A DNA stretch of 64,000 bases from Chondrilla cf. caribensis. Lineage: Eukaryota; Porifera; Demospongiae; Chondrillida; Chondrillidae. The translations under genes and the position numbers were made by a program. Where the stretch lies: positions 2,628,971-2,692,970 of the forward strand of contig OZ026569.1 in assembly GCA_964020155.1 (NCBI GenBank), given 5' to 3'. The notes beneath the pieces were generated by a model. The model saw only the letters and a list, made by a program, of their open reading frames with translations, searched no databases and was not told the DNA's origin. This document shows, piece after piece, positions 24,401-33,714 of the stretch; position 1 is the stretch's first letter; every line of letters starts with the position of its first letter.

Positions 24401-27400
24401 GGTAGGGTAGGGTAGCATGTTTGGCTTGGAGAGGTCTTTAATCATGAGGACTACAGTTCTAGACACCTGGTAAATATGCAACATGCTCCTCACACAGTAA
24501 ATACTGTGAGAGTAGTGGACCTGCCATTGTAATACTAGCTTCAACCTTTCCAGTTGTGGCCAGCATTGAATGCTTGCTTGGTGTTTCATTTCTGAGTCTC
24601 CTTCGTTCCTTTCAGAGCCGAATCATCACCATCCGACTGCCGACCAAGAAGGACACGTACATCCAGGTGAAGGACCAGCGTAAGGTTCGCGACCTCTATT
24701 CCTACATCTGCGAGAAGAAGGACCTCACCCCCTCCCTCTACCGGCTGAAGTACAATGCAAAGATCGAGGGAGAAAAGGATATGGACAAGACCATTGGTCA
24801 ACTGGACCTCTGGTCTGTGGAGCTCGAAACTATACAAAGTGAGCTTGTGTGCCTTTGTACTTTTGTTGTTGATGTATTGAGTTCTCGCATATGGAGAACA
24901 TACAGTAGCTAGCCATTGAACTGTGTGCATATGTACGTATGTACATGGAAACTGTTTTATTGACTATGATGTTATTATAAGGTGTAGAGTTGCAACCTTG
25001 TTTATTGGACTTTTTTAAGAAGTGTTTCATCCTTATAGTACAGTATAGTGTACAGGGGTGAATATTGGTAGGAAGTACTTATTTCAGCAAATTTGGAAAA
25101 AAAAACAGATTTGCAGTTTTTATTTTGCCATTTAATCAGTTGTCGTAGTCGTATTGACATCCATTCCCCACTGGCACCGATGTCACTCCATGCGGGAAGT
25201 AAAAATGGGGGTTATGATCGATGACTGTGTATATCTGCTGAAGATATGAATGATCACGAAATATTAGATGAGAACAATTTTTGTACCATTTTGGCAGAAA
25301 ACTATAATGTTGTGAGTCACGTAGCTCTTCAAATTGCCAACTTGGCAGTATGAAATCTGGCCAATATTTCTCTATATTGGGTATACCATTACTTGTTGAA
25401 TGTTTTGATTTTGTCAAGACACAACATGTGTATCAACATTTGTTATTTGGCTGTTGTACGGAGGAACCTTCCAATAATACAGCAGAACTTCTATTAAATG
25501 ACACTATGAATAAAGGACGCCATAGGAATCACCTCCCTACAAAGGACATGTTCTGAGGCACCAAGAGTAGACTCTCCAGTAGTGCTAATACATTTCACCT
25601 CTGAAGAGTGGCCAGGCTCTCTACAGTGGACAAATTACAGTGAAACCTCGCTAATCCGACACCTCTATAATCCAACATTCTCCCTAATCCGACCATTATA
25701 TGAGGTACAGTCACCATACATAAGTATGGTAAGAGGCACTCCATAATCCAACAACCTCCTAATCCAACATTATTCTCAGGTCCCATTGAGTGTCAGATTA
25801 GAGAGGTTTCACTGTACCTGGTCCCAATGTGTCCTTTATGAAGAGGTCCAACTGTAATAGTCCCAATAGGTTTTTCACTCAGAGTGTCCTCTAATACAGT
25901 TACCACCGTACTGTGTAGTTCCTGCACCTTGAAAAGACAAGGCTAAAGGTTACCCTGGTAGAGATGTAATGCAGTGAACCCTGTATACACAGACCACCCA
26001 GGGACCAGGAATAGGTGGTCTCTAAAGACAGGTGGTCCTTGTACAGAGGTACTTCACTGTAGTTGAGTTGACATAGTGGATAGTCCTGTAATAGTCACTT
26101 AGGGAAGGTGGTCCTTGTACAGAGGTACTTCACTGTAGTTGAGTTGACATAGTGGATAGTCCTGTAATAGTCACTTAGGGAAGGTGGTCTTTATACAGAG
26201 GTGCTTCACTGTAGTTGAGTTGACATAGTGGATAGTCCAATAGTGGTCACTTAGGACAGGTGGTCCTTGTACAGAGGTGCTTCACTGTAGTTGAGTTGAC
26301 ATACGTAGTGGATAGTCCAATGATGGTCACTTGGGACAGGTGGTCTTAAAAGAGGTTTCCACTGTACCTGAATGCCTTCATGCATTTACATGCATACAAT
26401 GTATGTATGTACATGCATACAATGTATGTATGTGTGTACATACAAATGCACAATAGAGTGACTGGCCGATTTGCTTGTTTGGCTGCATTTGATTGAGCCT
26501 CAAAAGGTTTTCCTTTGTGTCTGGACACATTGAATGTTTGGATGTAGTTGAATACCTGTCACCAACTGCATCTGTATGGCATTGCTGGATTAGGAGATGG
26601 AGATTTCACATGCGATAAAGATGTAGAGATTTTGGACCTTATTTGACTCAACATTGTCAGATACACCTTTTGGCCTTTTGGAGTGTTAAAATCACAGGAT
26701 TGTCATGTTTGTCCATCTTCCTAGGAAGAAGGAAGAGGTTGGACACGCATGATGAAAACCAATGGCGTTTTAACACATGAAAAAGCTGAAAGACATTCAT
26801 CTTATGAAATCACACTAGCAGTATTTGCCCTTCACTTAGCTCCCCTTCCTTTAAGTGGACTCCTGTGAAGATTCTAATGCGATCTTTACTGCCCACTACT
26901 GTCTCTTTGTGTACTCTCCACTGTAACATTCCATGTCCACTACTCTCTCCTTGTGTAGTCTCTACTGTAACACTCACTTTCCACCACACCTCTCTCCATC
27001 ACAGAAGTAAAGCCTCCCACGGCAAAGCCCACTGCTCAACTTGGTAAAGAGGAAACTGATTCTGGAGCACCTTCGCCTGCTAAAGTAGAGAGGAAGGTAC
27101 GTACATACGTACGTATGCTTACACATTTATGCCTACCAGTGTATATTTGTTGTATGGCACACATTGTAGCAATCATATGGATGCACAATTGTAGTATAGA
27201 TCAGTTTCATGCATGTATGTATTATGTGTATGTGAGTATGTACTTTATGTGTATGTGAGTATGTACTTTATGTGTATGTGTGTATGTACTGCACACTTAT
27301 GTATGTACTAAAACACACATGCGCATACCCCTCCACACATGCACAATATTTTTATACTGACAAGGTAAATGTACATTTTACGTGTGTAATGTTTACACTT

Positions 27401-30400
27401 GCAGCCGAAGAGAGCAGCTCCCCCTCCTCCTGGGAAGAAGAAGGAGTCCATCACACCAGCTACCTCCTCTGATCCTCCCAGAGGAGTTCCTCTAGTGGGG
27501 ATGGCCGGAAAGAAGACCAAACCTGAGACCACACCTCCTGTACAGCACACTACTCCTCCAAATGGATCCGTTGCACAAGAATCGAATTACTCCAGTGACG
27601 AGGATGATGACAACTTTGTTGTGGTTGCTCCGACCATGAGCAGCACCCCCAAGCCGCCCCCACCATTGCCACAAGCCACAAAACCACCCTCAACTCCACC
27701 TAGACCTATAACTACCTCTCAGTCCTTCACAGCTACAGAATCAAGTCCTGGTAAACCGAAAAGACGTGCTCCTCCTCTTCCCCCCAGTGTGAAGAAATCA
27801 TACTCGATTTGTGAAGGTTCTCCAAAGCCAGAAGTAACCAGGATTGCCTCTGTGGAGCAGATATCCAATGTTGAGCAGACAGGCATGGAAGGCCAGAGAA
27901 GGACCTCTGCAGAGAAGACAGCCACCACAGAACAGATGTCTCCTGAGGAGCAGACAACAGCCTCTGTTGAGCAAGAGGTAACTGCTTCCACTGTGACACC
28001 AATTCCCGATCCCCTGCCACGTAAACTCGTCAGAGGTGAGATTAAGAGTGACCCTGTAGAATCACCAGAATCCTCTGTCAGCAGTGTGAACAAGATTGAC
28101 ACTGACTTTGACGACATCAATTCCTTCTTCAACGACATCATAGCTGAAGCTGATAGCTATTTCAAGGATCAACCTGAAGATGAGTTGCTCACCCAGTCAA
28201 CAGTGCATTCTCGTGCTAACTCGATTCAACCAGTTCCAAGGCCGCGAAACTCACCGCCCACATCTGCCAAGCCACGAGAAAGAACACCAAGAGAATCTCC
28301 AATGGCAACACCCAGAAGAACCCCTACTAATTCCTCACCCAACCTGAGCAGCGACAGGGATGGGTTTGTGTCAAATAATAGCTCTGAAGCCAGCCCGCCT
28401 TCCAGAAAGAACAGTAACATAGTGAAGGACCCCACGGGCAAGCAGATGCTGATTGTCTATCCGTCTCCAGGTACGAGGAGAAAGGACAAGAAAGGTAGTC
28501 TGGCATTCGAGATCCCTCCTCCACCTCCTCTGGTGTCCAAGGAGCCTATGGATGAACAACTGCCGGAGCAAGAGCCTGTGACGGAGGAAGACACCACAGT
28601 GACAGAGGTGTCGGGAGACGACAACAAAGACGAGTCACTGCAACTTGACAAGGCGGACAGCGACAACTCAGACAGCGAAAGTGGGCAGGAGGCTCACTAC
28701 ATCCTGGGCCTGACCCCAAGTGCCAGCTTCGATGTCCCCCAGGGAGAGGACGAGGACATTGAAACCCTGCGCCACACTATGGTGGAGATCTCTAAGTCTG
28801 ACCTTGTCACTACTAGCTTTTCAGAAGAAACAGATAACATAGAAAACAATGATAAACGTGAACAAGATGGGTATGAAAGCAAAGAGGAGGGGAATACTGT
28901 TGGCGAGGAAGAAATTAATGAAGAGACGCCTTCCAGCATATCAGAGGTCAAGGAACCCATCCCACCTCCTCTTCCAACCCCAGGGGTCAGTTCCTCCAAC
29001 GTTGCGGGATTCTTTCTACCACCTCCGGATGAATTTGAAGCTCCGAAACCACCATCACCTACTTGCTCCCCTCCCGACTCCACAGATGACGAAGTGTCCC
29101 CTTACAGTCCTGTGACAGAACAGCCCCCACAGAAAGTCCCCATGAGAAAGAAAACGGCAGAGGAAACTGCTCAGTCCAATCGGCCAATGAGTGTTCATGG
29201 TAGCCTCATCAATGTGATCTCTAATCTTCAAGGTCTGCTCGCGGGTGATGGGGACAATGATGGAAACGATACGTCGAAAGCTACAGATTTTTCACAGCCA
29301 CTGACGGAAACACAGGGAGAGTCGTCTGAGGATGAGGATGTTGACTCTCCTTTCACGAGGGTGGAGCAGCCTGCTTCTGAGACAGAGTCTAAACAACCTG
29401 TTCCTCAAGCTCCTCCACTCCCACCTGTGGTGAGACCCACCCATTCCGTCCATAAGGTTTCCAACCCTCCACCCCCTCCCGCCCACATATCACCAAAGAA
29501 GAACCCCCCTCCGGTGCTGAAGAAGCCCATTAAGACTCCAACCAAGCAACCACCAAGTGTATCTAGTGCAGATGTCGAGCAAGAATTGAGGGCCAAACTG
29601 AAAAAGAGGCAGGAAAAGATCAGAGATATAGATGTGACGGAGAATAAGACTACACCAGTTGTCCCTGCACCCACACAGCCTATGCTGCCACAGCAGACAG
29701 TTCCAGCCTCACTTCCTGGGATGCAGCCAAGCATGGGACAGACCGGTCAAATGGGAATCCCAATGGATCCTCAACAGATGTTACTGCAGCAACAGGTCCT
29801 CCAACAGCAGGTCATGCAGCTCCAGCAACAGTTACAGCTTCTTCAGCAGATGCAAGGTCCAGCGTCAACTAACACTGTACAAGGGATGCCCATGCTGAAC
29901 TCAAGCCTGCAAATGCAGCAGATGATGATGATGATGGCACAGGGAAACCCCCAAGTCAACCCAATGTCACAAGGAAACTCCCAAGGGAATTCAATGATGT
30001 CGCAGGGGAACTCCATGACAAACCTAATGATGTCTTCAATGGGCATGGTCCCGGCAATGCCACAGATGCAGCCTACACAACTGTCATCACAGACTGCTCA
30101 ACTACCTTCACAGTCTCCTGTCAAGCTATCAGCATCAAGAGAATCTCTCACGAATTCGTCCGATGTAGCAACGGTCAGATCCGAGAGGCTAGGCGACATG
30201 GAGGAAGATTTTGACAAAGTTATGGAAGAAGTGCGTGATACCAACCCAATGACCATTTTGAAGAAGGTACGTACGTACGTCGTTATGTATATGTGTCTTC
30301 AATGGGGCTATGTAGTGTTGTGTAATTCTTTGATAATTACCTCAATCATGATCTAACCAACACAATTCTTATATTGTTATGGAATTTACTATCACAACTG

Positions 30401-30912
30401 ATGTTGATAGACATTTGTCAGCTTATATTATGCCTATACAATGTTTCAGACGTGATAGTATGTGTAAACAGAAGTTATTTAATTCATAAAAGCCTCGGAT
30501 TTAGCAAATACATGTACGTATTTCTTACTTTTAGATAGCGATGGCCTTCTAATTTTCTATTTGATAGTCGTGATAGCTACAATATTCACAGCATTTGTAG
30601 TGTGTGAGATTAGGATATTGTCCAACACTAAATGGATGTGTGTATGTATGCTATTCAGCATTCACTGATTGAATGCTTGCATTGTAAAAGTCGTCAATTT
30701 TGGCGACCAACACACATAGGGTAGTTCTTTACTCTTCAGCTCCCTTCCATCCTTATTTGTCTCTAGGTTAATGGACCTGGTCGAATGGAATCGGGAAGAA
30801 AGTCCACACAAATGGAGGAGGCTCTGATCTCAGCTATGAACAATAGGCGAAGTCACCTGGATTTAAGCCGTGTGTGAAGCATATGTACAAACACGCATAC
30901 ATATGTGCGCGT

Positions 30913-30994
<82 letters not shown>

Positions 30995-31129
30995 ACACAG
31001 AAATACATACATCATTTATATATATACACCACTTCACTCAAACACATCCATGTGTTCACTTATACTCTCCACTTTCTTCCTAATCCAGGACACTCTCAGC
31101 ACGAAGAAGACTTTGACTCCAGCTGGTAG
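12295..31129 (+). CDS. Cobl/WASP-like actin regulator: PH-fold, two Cobl Ubl domains, proline-rich, WH2, central-acidic tail
   Basis: Eleven exons: 12295-12338, 13496-13718, 15993-16130, 17529-17585, 20298-20380, 20481-20667, 24616-24838, 27005-27096, 27405-30266, 30767-30869 and 31089-31129; phases agree, 1350 residues. Residues ~34-150 look like an EVH1/WH1 or RanBD-type PH fold ([22 protein letters not shown]). Residues ~160-235 and ~246-316 match the tandem ubiquitin-like repeats of Cordon-bleu ([19 protein letters not shown] ... [11 protein letters not shown]). KRAP-type motifs follow ([10 protein letters not shown] ~350, KRRAPPLPP ~468), then acidic, proline-rich and Gln/Met-rich stretches. 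Residues 1288-1304 ([17 protein letters not shown]) fit a Cobl-type WH2 without gaps. The end ([10 protein letters not shown], then EEDFDSSW) resembles the WASP central and acidic motifs that activate Arp2/3. Inferred role: actin nucleation or branching. The exon 10 donor is weak; without it the protein ends ...LSRV at 30877. Confidence 0.8.
13284..13460. mobile_element. Foldback MITE, family C
   Basis: Termini CAGTCAGACCTCT and AGAGGTCAGACTG are inverted; TA borders at 13282-13283 and 13461-13462. It ends 35 bp before exon 2 of the Cobl/WASP-like gene, so it supplies much of that intron's 3' end. A related copy lies at 54425-54600. Confidence 0.75.
13691..13990 (+). repeat. 150-bp tandem duplication spanning an exon end and its splice donor
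   Basis: The block starting CTCAAAATTATATC at 13692 recurs at 13842 as TTCAAAATTATATC, exactly 150 bp on. The first copy holds the last 27 coding bases of exon 2, the donor (GAG|GTGTGT at 13719) and intron sequence; the second repeats them with donor GAG|GTATGT at 13869. Intron parts (GATTGTATGGATTCATATAT) are also duplicated. Confidence 0.85.
14501..14660 (+). mobile_element. Foldback MITE, family A, 5' part
   Basis: Starts CAGTCTAACTTGCTTAGTAC and shares the GTACTTCTTATCAGAGGTAC block with the other family A copies. Its 3' end is degenerate. An inverted copy follows at 14935-15117, so the two could pair as a large hairpin. Confidence 0.6.
14935..15117 (-). mobile_element. Foldback MITE, family A
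   Basis: Reverse-orientation copy: CAGCCAAACTAGCTTAGTGA ... ACTAAGCAAGTTAGACTG, flanked by TA on both sides. Confidence 0.7.
15377..15822. repeat. Compound (CA)n array with 178-bp higher-order repeat
   Basis: CA dinucleotides broken by AAC, GCATGC, ATAC and AACAGGC. The same order of interruptions occurs twice, offset by 178 bp (GCATGC at 15438 and 15616), so a whole block was duplicated inside the microsatellite. Intron 2 of the Cobl/WASP-like gene. Confidence 0.85.
17157..17393. repeat. 19-bp minisatellite
   Basis: About 12 copies of a 19-bp unit (GTGTTTCAGCTGTTCAGTT, with CAC/CAG variants) ending ~135 bp before exon 4 of the Cobl/WASP-like gene. The unit contains many CAG acceptor-like triplets. 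Confidence 0.9.
17620..17809. repeat. (GT)n array with 72-bp repeat
   Basis: GT array just after exon 4 in which a block beginning ATGCGTGCGTGTGTGCGTG appears at 17639 and again at 17711. Confidence 0.85.
19525..19660 (+). mobile_element. Foldback MITE, family A, partial
   Basis: Starts CAGTCCAACTTACAGTAAGT after TA and contains the family A core (CACACCAAATCTGTACTTCT). The right end is not recognisable. A further core fragment lies near 18185-18310. Confidence 0.5.
20390..20450. repeat. (CA)n microsatellite
   Basis: CA tract filling most of the ~100-bp intron between exons 5 and 6 of the Cobl/WASP-like gene; it begins right after the GTGAGT donor. Confidence 0.9.
21720..21860. repeat. AGGT/AGGG tetranucleotide array
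   Basis: Runs of AGGT, AGGG and GGGT over ~140 bp in an intron; G-rich on the plus strand. Confidence 0.9.
22080..22385. repeat. ATTACG-rich dispersed repeat, copy 1
   Basis: About 300 bp with many ATTACG/CGTAAT words. It shares order and sequence with 51445-51745, for example GACGTCATCATGAAAGAAAT versus GATGTCATCATGAAAGAAAT, then TGATTCCACT and TTAGGAATRGACAACT. Non-coding. Confidence 0.65.
23364..23513. mobile_element. Foldback MITE, pogo-like ends
   Basis: Left CAGTGAACCTCTCTATTA, right AATATAGAGGCTCCATTG; TA at 23362-23363 and 23514-23515. About 150 bp, non-coding. Confidence 0.65.
23634..23821. mobile_element. Foldback MITE, family D
   Basis: Left CAGTGAACATATTATGTATA, right ATACAGGTTACACTG, TA borders. 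The body has AAGACAGTATGTCTTCATACAG and CACTTAGGACAGGTGGTCTT-type blocks, also found at 25972-26364 and near 16273-16450. Confidence 0.6.
24290..24415. repeat. TAGGG-type short repeat array
   Basis: Imperfect TAGGGTAGGG/TAGGATAGG repeats over ~125 bp in an intron. Confidence 0.85.
25480..25852. mobile_element. Foldback MITE, family B, interrupted by another MITE
   Basis: Left CAGCAGAACTTCTATTAAAT, right TTTATGAAGAGGTCCAACTG, TA borders. Outside positions 25638-25814 it follows the intact copy at 39722-39906 (ATCACCTCCCTACAAAGGAC; CCTGGTCCCAATGTG). Confidence 0.75.
25638..25812. mobile_element. Nested foldback MITE inside family B copy
   Basis: Left CAGTGAAACCTCGCTAATCC and the right-end reverse complement CAGTGAAACCTCTCTAATCT match for ~23 bp. 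TA flanks at 25636-25637 and 25813-25814; removing the element with one TA rejoins AAATTACCTGGTCCC of the host element. Confidence 0.85.
25972..26364. mobile_element. Family D foldback MITE with internal tandem repeats
   Basis: Left CAGTGAACCCTGTATACACA, right AAAGAGGTTTCCACTG. A middle block (AGAGGTRCTTCACTGTAGTT ... GATAGTCC ... CACTTAGG ... GGTGGTC) is repeated about four times with small changes. Confidence 0.65.
30912..30992. repeat. (CA)n microsatellite in last intron
   Basis: CA tract of ~80 bp in the short intron between the last two exons of the Cobl/WASP-like gene. Confidence 0.95.
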
Positions 31130-32446
31130 ACACAGGTTTTAGATGATCCTATCATACCACACGTTTCTACTTATCCACTTTTGTAAACTGTTTCTCTGTT
31201 TTCGTGTCTGTTTCTTTGCTTTTAACCCAAACTGAAGTGCCGAGTTGTGAGGCTCTTTCACTCCATGTATATCCTACAGCACTCACTAACACGTAGTATC
31301 TTGGTTTGTATATATATATTATATCATATTGCACTCATGATTACATCTCACACTAACTAGTACGCATGCATGTGTTGCAAACAGAGCTATCACGCACCTA
31401 TGATAGTAGATGTATCAGAAAATTATCATTGTATCATTTTCACAGCTGATCACTTTATCGTTATCTTATTATTATTCATAGTATTACTTAACATAATGTC
31501 TTTCCACTCGTTACAGATTTATTGTTATTTTTATTGAATTTTATCACTTCAAAAGCATTATATTATGTTGTTCGTTTTGCATAGGTATTGTTGTTGAGTA
31601 TTACTAACTCTGTTAGATATCTTCATTTCTACATCTAGTCTAATCAGTATTAATGGATATGAGTATATGAAAGGAGAATTGGGAGGGCTGGTTGCTGTGG
31701 TGGCTTCGTGGCTCAGTGGTTATGGCAGCTACAGACACCCTGGGTTTGAGTCCCGCAGTTGCTGGTTTTTCTCTTTTCTCCTTTCTCCTCGAGCAGGTTG
31801 GATTCCAATTAAACTTCCATACTTACTGTTGTTGATGTAGACCACACATAATATGTGACTCTGTACATGCATAGATTAGATCTGTACAATTGCAATATGC
31901 TAGGCTTGATCTACATGATGCTTGTACACCGGTCCCCTGGAGGTGATAACTCTGTTAACAAGTGAGACAAGTTTGAATTTAAATTCGCAGCGTTGGTATC
32001 ATGAAGCTTCTGTGCCTACACAACAACATACATACACATAAGTACTCACAATCGACCCCCTTTACAGCAGCACTAGCTGCATGGCTTTTTCAAGTCGTAC
32101 AAGTGAAGTATACCGTATGTATTATTATGAGGACATGTAGTATATTTGTATAATATATTATATACTTGTATTCACATTATTATACACATTGATTGCTTGG
32201 GACACAACATAACAAAATGCAGGTGCATTAAGTGAGAAACCAAGGGTGATGTTGTATGTTGCAATTGTTGACTGATTATATAGTTATCTCACGGTATACG
32301 TGTCCTGCATGAGATATACATGCCGGTATATATATATATTTTGAAATCGCAATAAAATTAGACCAAACGCAACTACTTGTATCATTGTACTCTCATACGG
32401 CACACGTTATGCATGTACGTGTTTCGTCAGAGGCGGGTGAGTCAAA
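31130..32446. other. Intergenic Cobl/WASP-like gene to YAE1
   Basis: AT-rich 1.3 kb. It holds a tRNA-like SINE at about 31699-31770 and an AATAAA at 32351-32356 that could end the upstream transcript, although it is 1.2 kb past the stop. No coding frame is seen. Confidence 0.5.
31699..31770 (+). mobile_element. tRNA-derived SINE-like element
   Basis: Contains TGGCTCAGTGG, a good A box, and 31743-31753 GGTTTGAGTCC, a good B box, at tRNA spacing, followed by a T/C-rich tail. The acceptor stem pairs poorly, so this is a degenerate or SINE-type element rather than a working tRNA gene. Confidence 0.55.
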
Positions 32447-32830
32447 ATGGCGGATGAATTTGCTGACATCTGGGACGAGGAAGGAACGGACTTGGATGTT
32501 GCCATAAAGAGTTCGCAAAGAGCTGAGGATAAATTGTTTAAGGTAATAAAAGGATTAATTTTCATCACTTTGGATGTAGCAACGAAACCACTTCGAGTGA
32601 CTGTTGTAGATATATTATATTTCCCCTCTCTTTGTCCCTCAAATGTCGATTTGCGGATTACCGCGTTCTCCTCCTCGTTGCAGGCTGGGTTCAGAGAAAG
32701 TGCTGCGGATGAAGACGATGGGAGGTTCGAATCAGGATTTAGAGCGGGTTTTAAAGAAGCCATCACACGCGGATTGTACTGGGGACAGTTGAAAGGAAAA
32801 GCACAGTTAGTAGAGTAGTGTGTGTGTGTG

Positions 32831-32876
<46 letters not shown>

Positions 32877-33160
32877 TGTGTGTGTGTGTGTATGTGTGAT
32901 CACAACGCATTCATTCTTTTTATTATATACATACCAGTGTACAAGGTACTCTAGATGAGAAGAAATTTCTACAGGAAGAAAAGGTGGCACTTAGTGAATC
33001 AAAAGAGGCTCATCTGAAGAAAATTGCAAGTGATGACACAAATCTACATTTCAACTTAGAAGAAGACAAGAAGTTAACTATTAAAGATTTACTCAAAATG
33101 ACCAAATGTGATGAGCAAGATGCCATGTCCAGTACTTCAAACTGCAGCAAAGAGTCTTGA
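32447..33160 (+). CDS. YAE1: YAE1 domain protein (Fe-S adaptor for ABCE1)
   Basis: Three exons: 32447-32542, 32684-32805 and 32938-33160; 146 residues. The N-terminus is acidic (DIWDEEG). It leads into the deca-GX3-type repeat that defines the family: GFRES ... RFESGFRAGFKEAITRG, then LYWGQLKGKA, comparable to GYRDG ... GFNQGYKKGAEV and YGRLRG of human YAE1. The charged C-terminal part is not conserved. In yeast and human cells YAE1 binds LTO1 and recruits the ribosome-recycling protein ABCE1 to the cytosolic Fe-S assembly machinery. The ATG sits in CAAAATGGCGG, a strong start context that also matches a YY1 core. The CA|GTTAGT donor is followed closely by a (GT)n tract. The protein is shorter than human YAE1 (about 226 residues). 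Confidence 0.85.
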
Positions 33161-33714
33161 ATTCCGTACACAACTGGTGACAAGGTGGTACACATGTATG
33201 ACATATACAGGACTTGTGTGCATACTGTATGCATGTGCACTCGATGTGATGGGCAGTCAGTACCTCAGGACCTCGTACACTAGTACAAGTGCAACCCAAA
33301 AGTTGTATTTGCACACCAAAATAAAATTGATACTATGATAGAATATCAACATTTGCTATTATTTTTTATATTGAACTAACTATCAATGTATATTTAACAT
33401 CAATTTGATTTCATTTGACATGTAATGTGCAATTTATACTTGTTGATTTGCCGCAATTTGTTTTCAAAGAATATGGTGGATTAGAGAGTCTGGCAGATTA
33501 ACTGGATATTCATTGGTACTTGTACATTATACTGGTACCAGGAAATTGTGGCAAATTAAAAGGTTCGGCAGATAAAGTGGTGGTGGATTAATGAGAATTT
33601 ACTGTATATAGTGTAGAACTTGAGATGTTAAGAAGGTAAAATTAAATTTATAACACTATCAGATTGATAATTAATCACGCAATAAAAAATCATTGCAGTT
33701 ATTAATGTCAATGT
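33161..33714. other. Convergent intergenic region with dispersed repeat
   Basis: 3' ends of YAE1 and the polyamine oxidase face each other here. About 33450-33605 (GAATATGGTGGATTA ... TAACTGGATATTCATTGGTA ... GGATTAATGAGAATTTACTG) is a dispersed repeat also found at about 42370-42505. Confidence 0.6.
33320..33325 (+). terminator. Polyadenylation signal for YAE1
   Basis: AATAAA, 160 bp after the YAE1 stop codon. Confidence 0.55.

Noticed and set aside
27719..29734. Minus-strand frames of 60-140 residues opposite the large exon of the Cobl/WASP-like gene
   Set aside because: Shadows of a long, compositionally biased plus-strand exon; no similarity.
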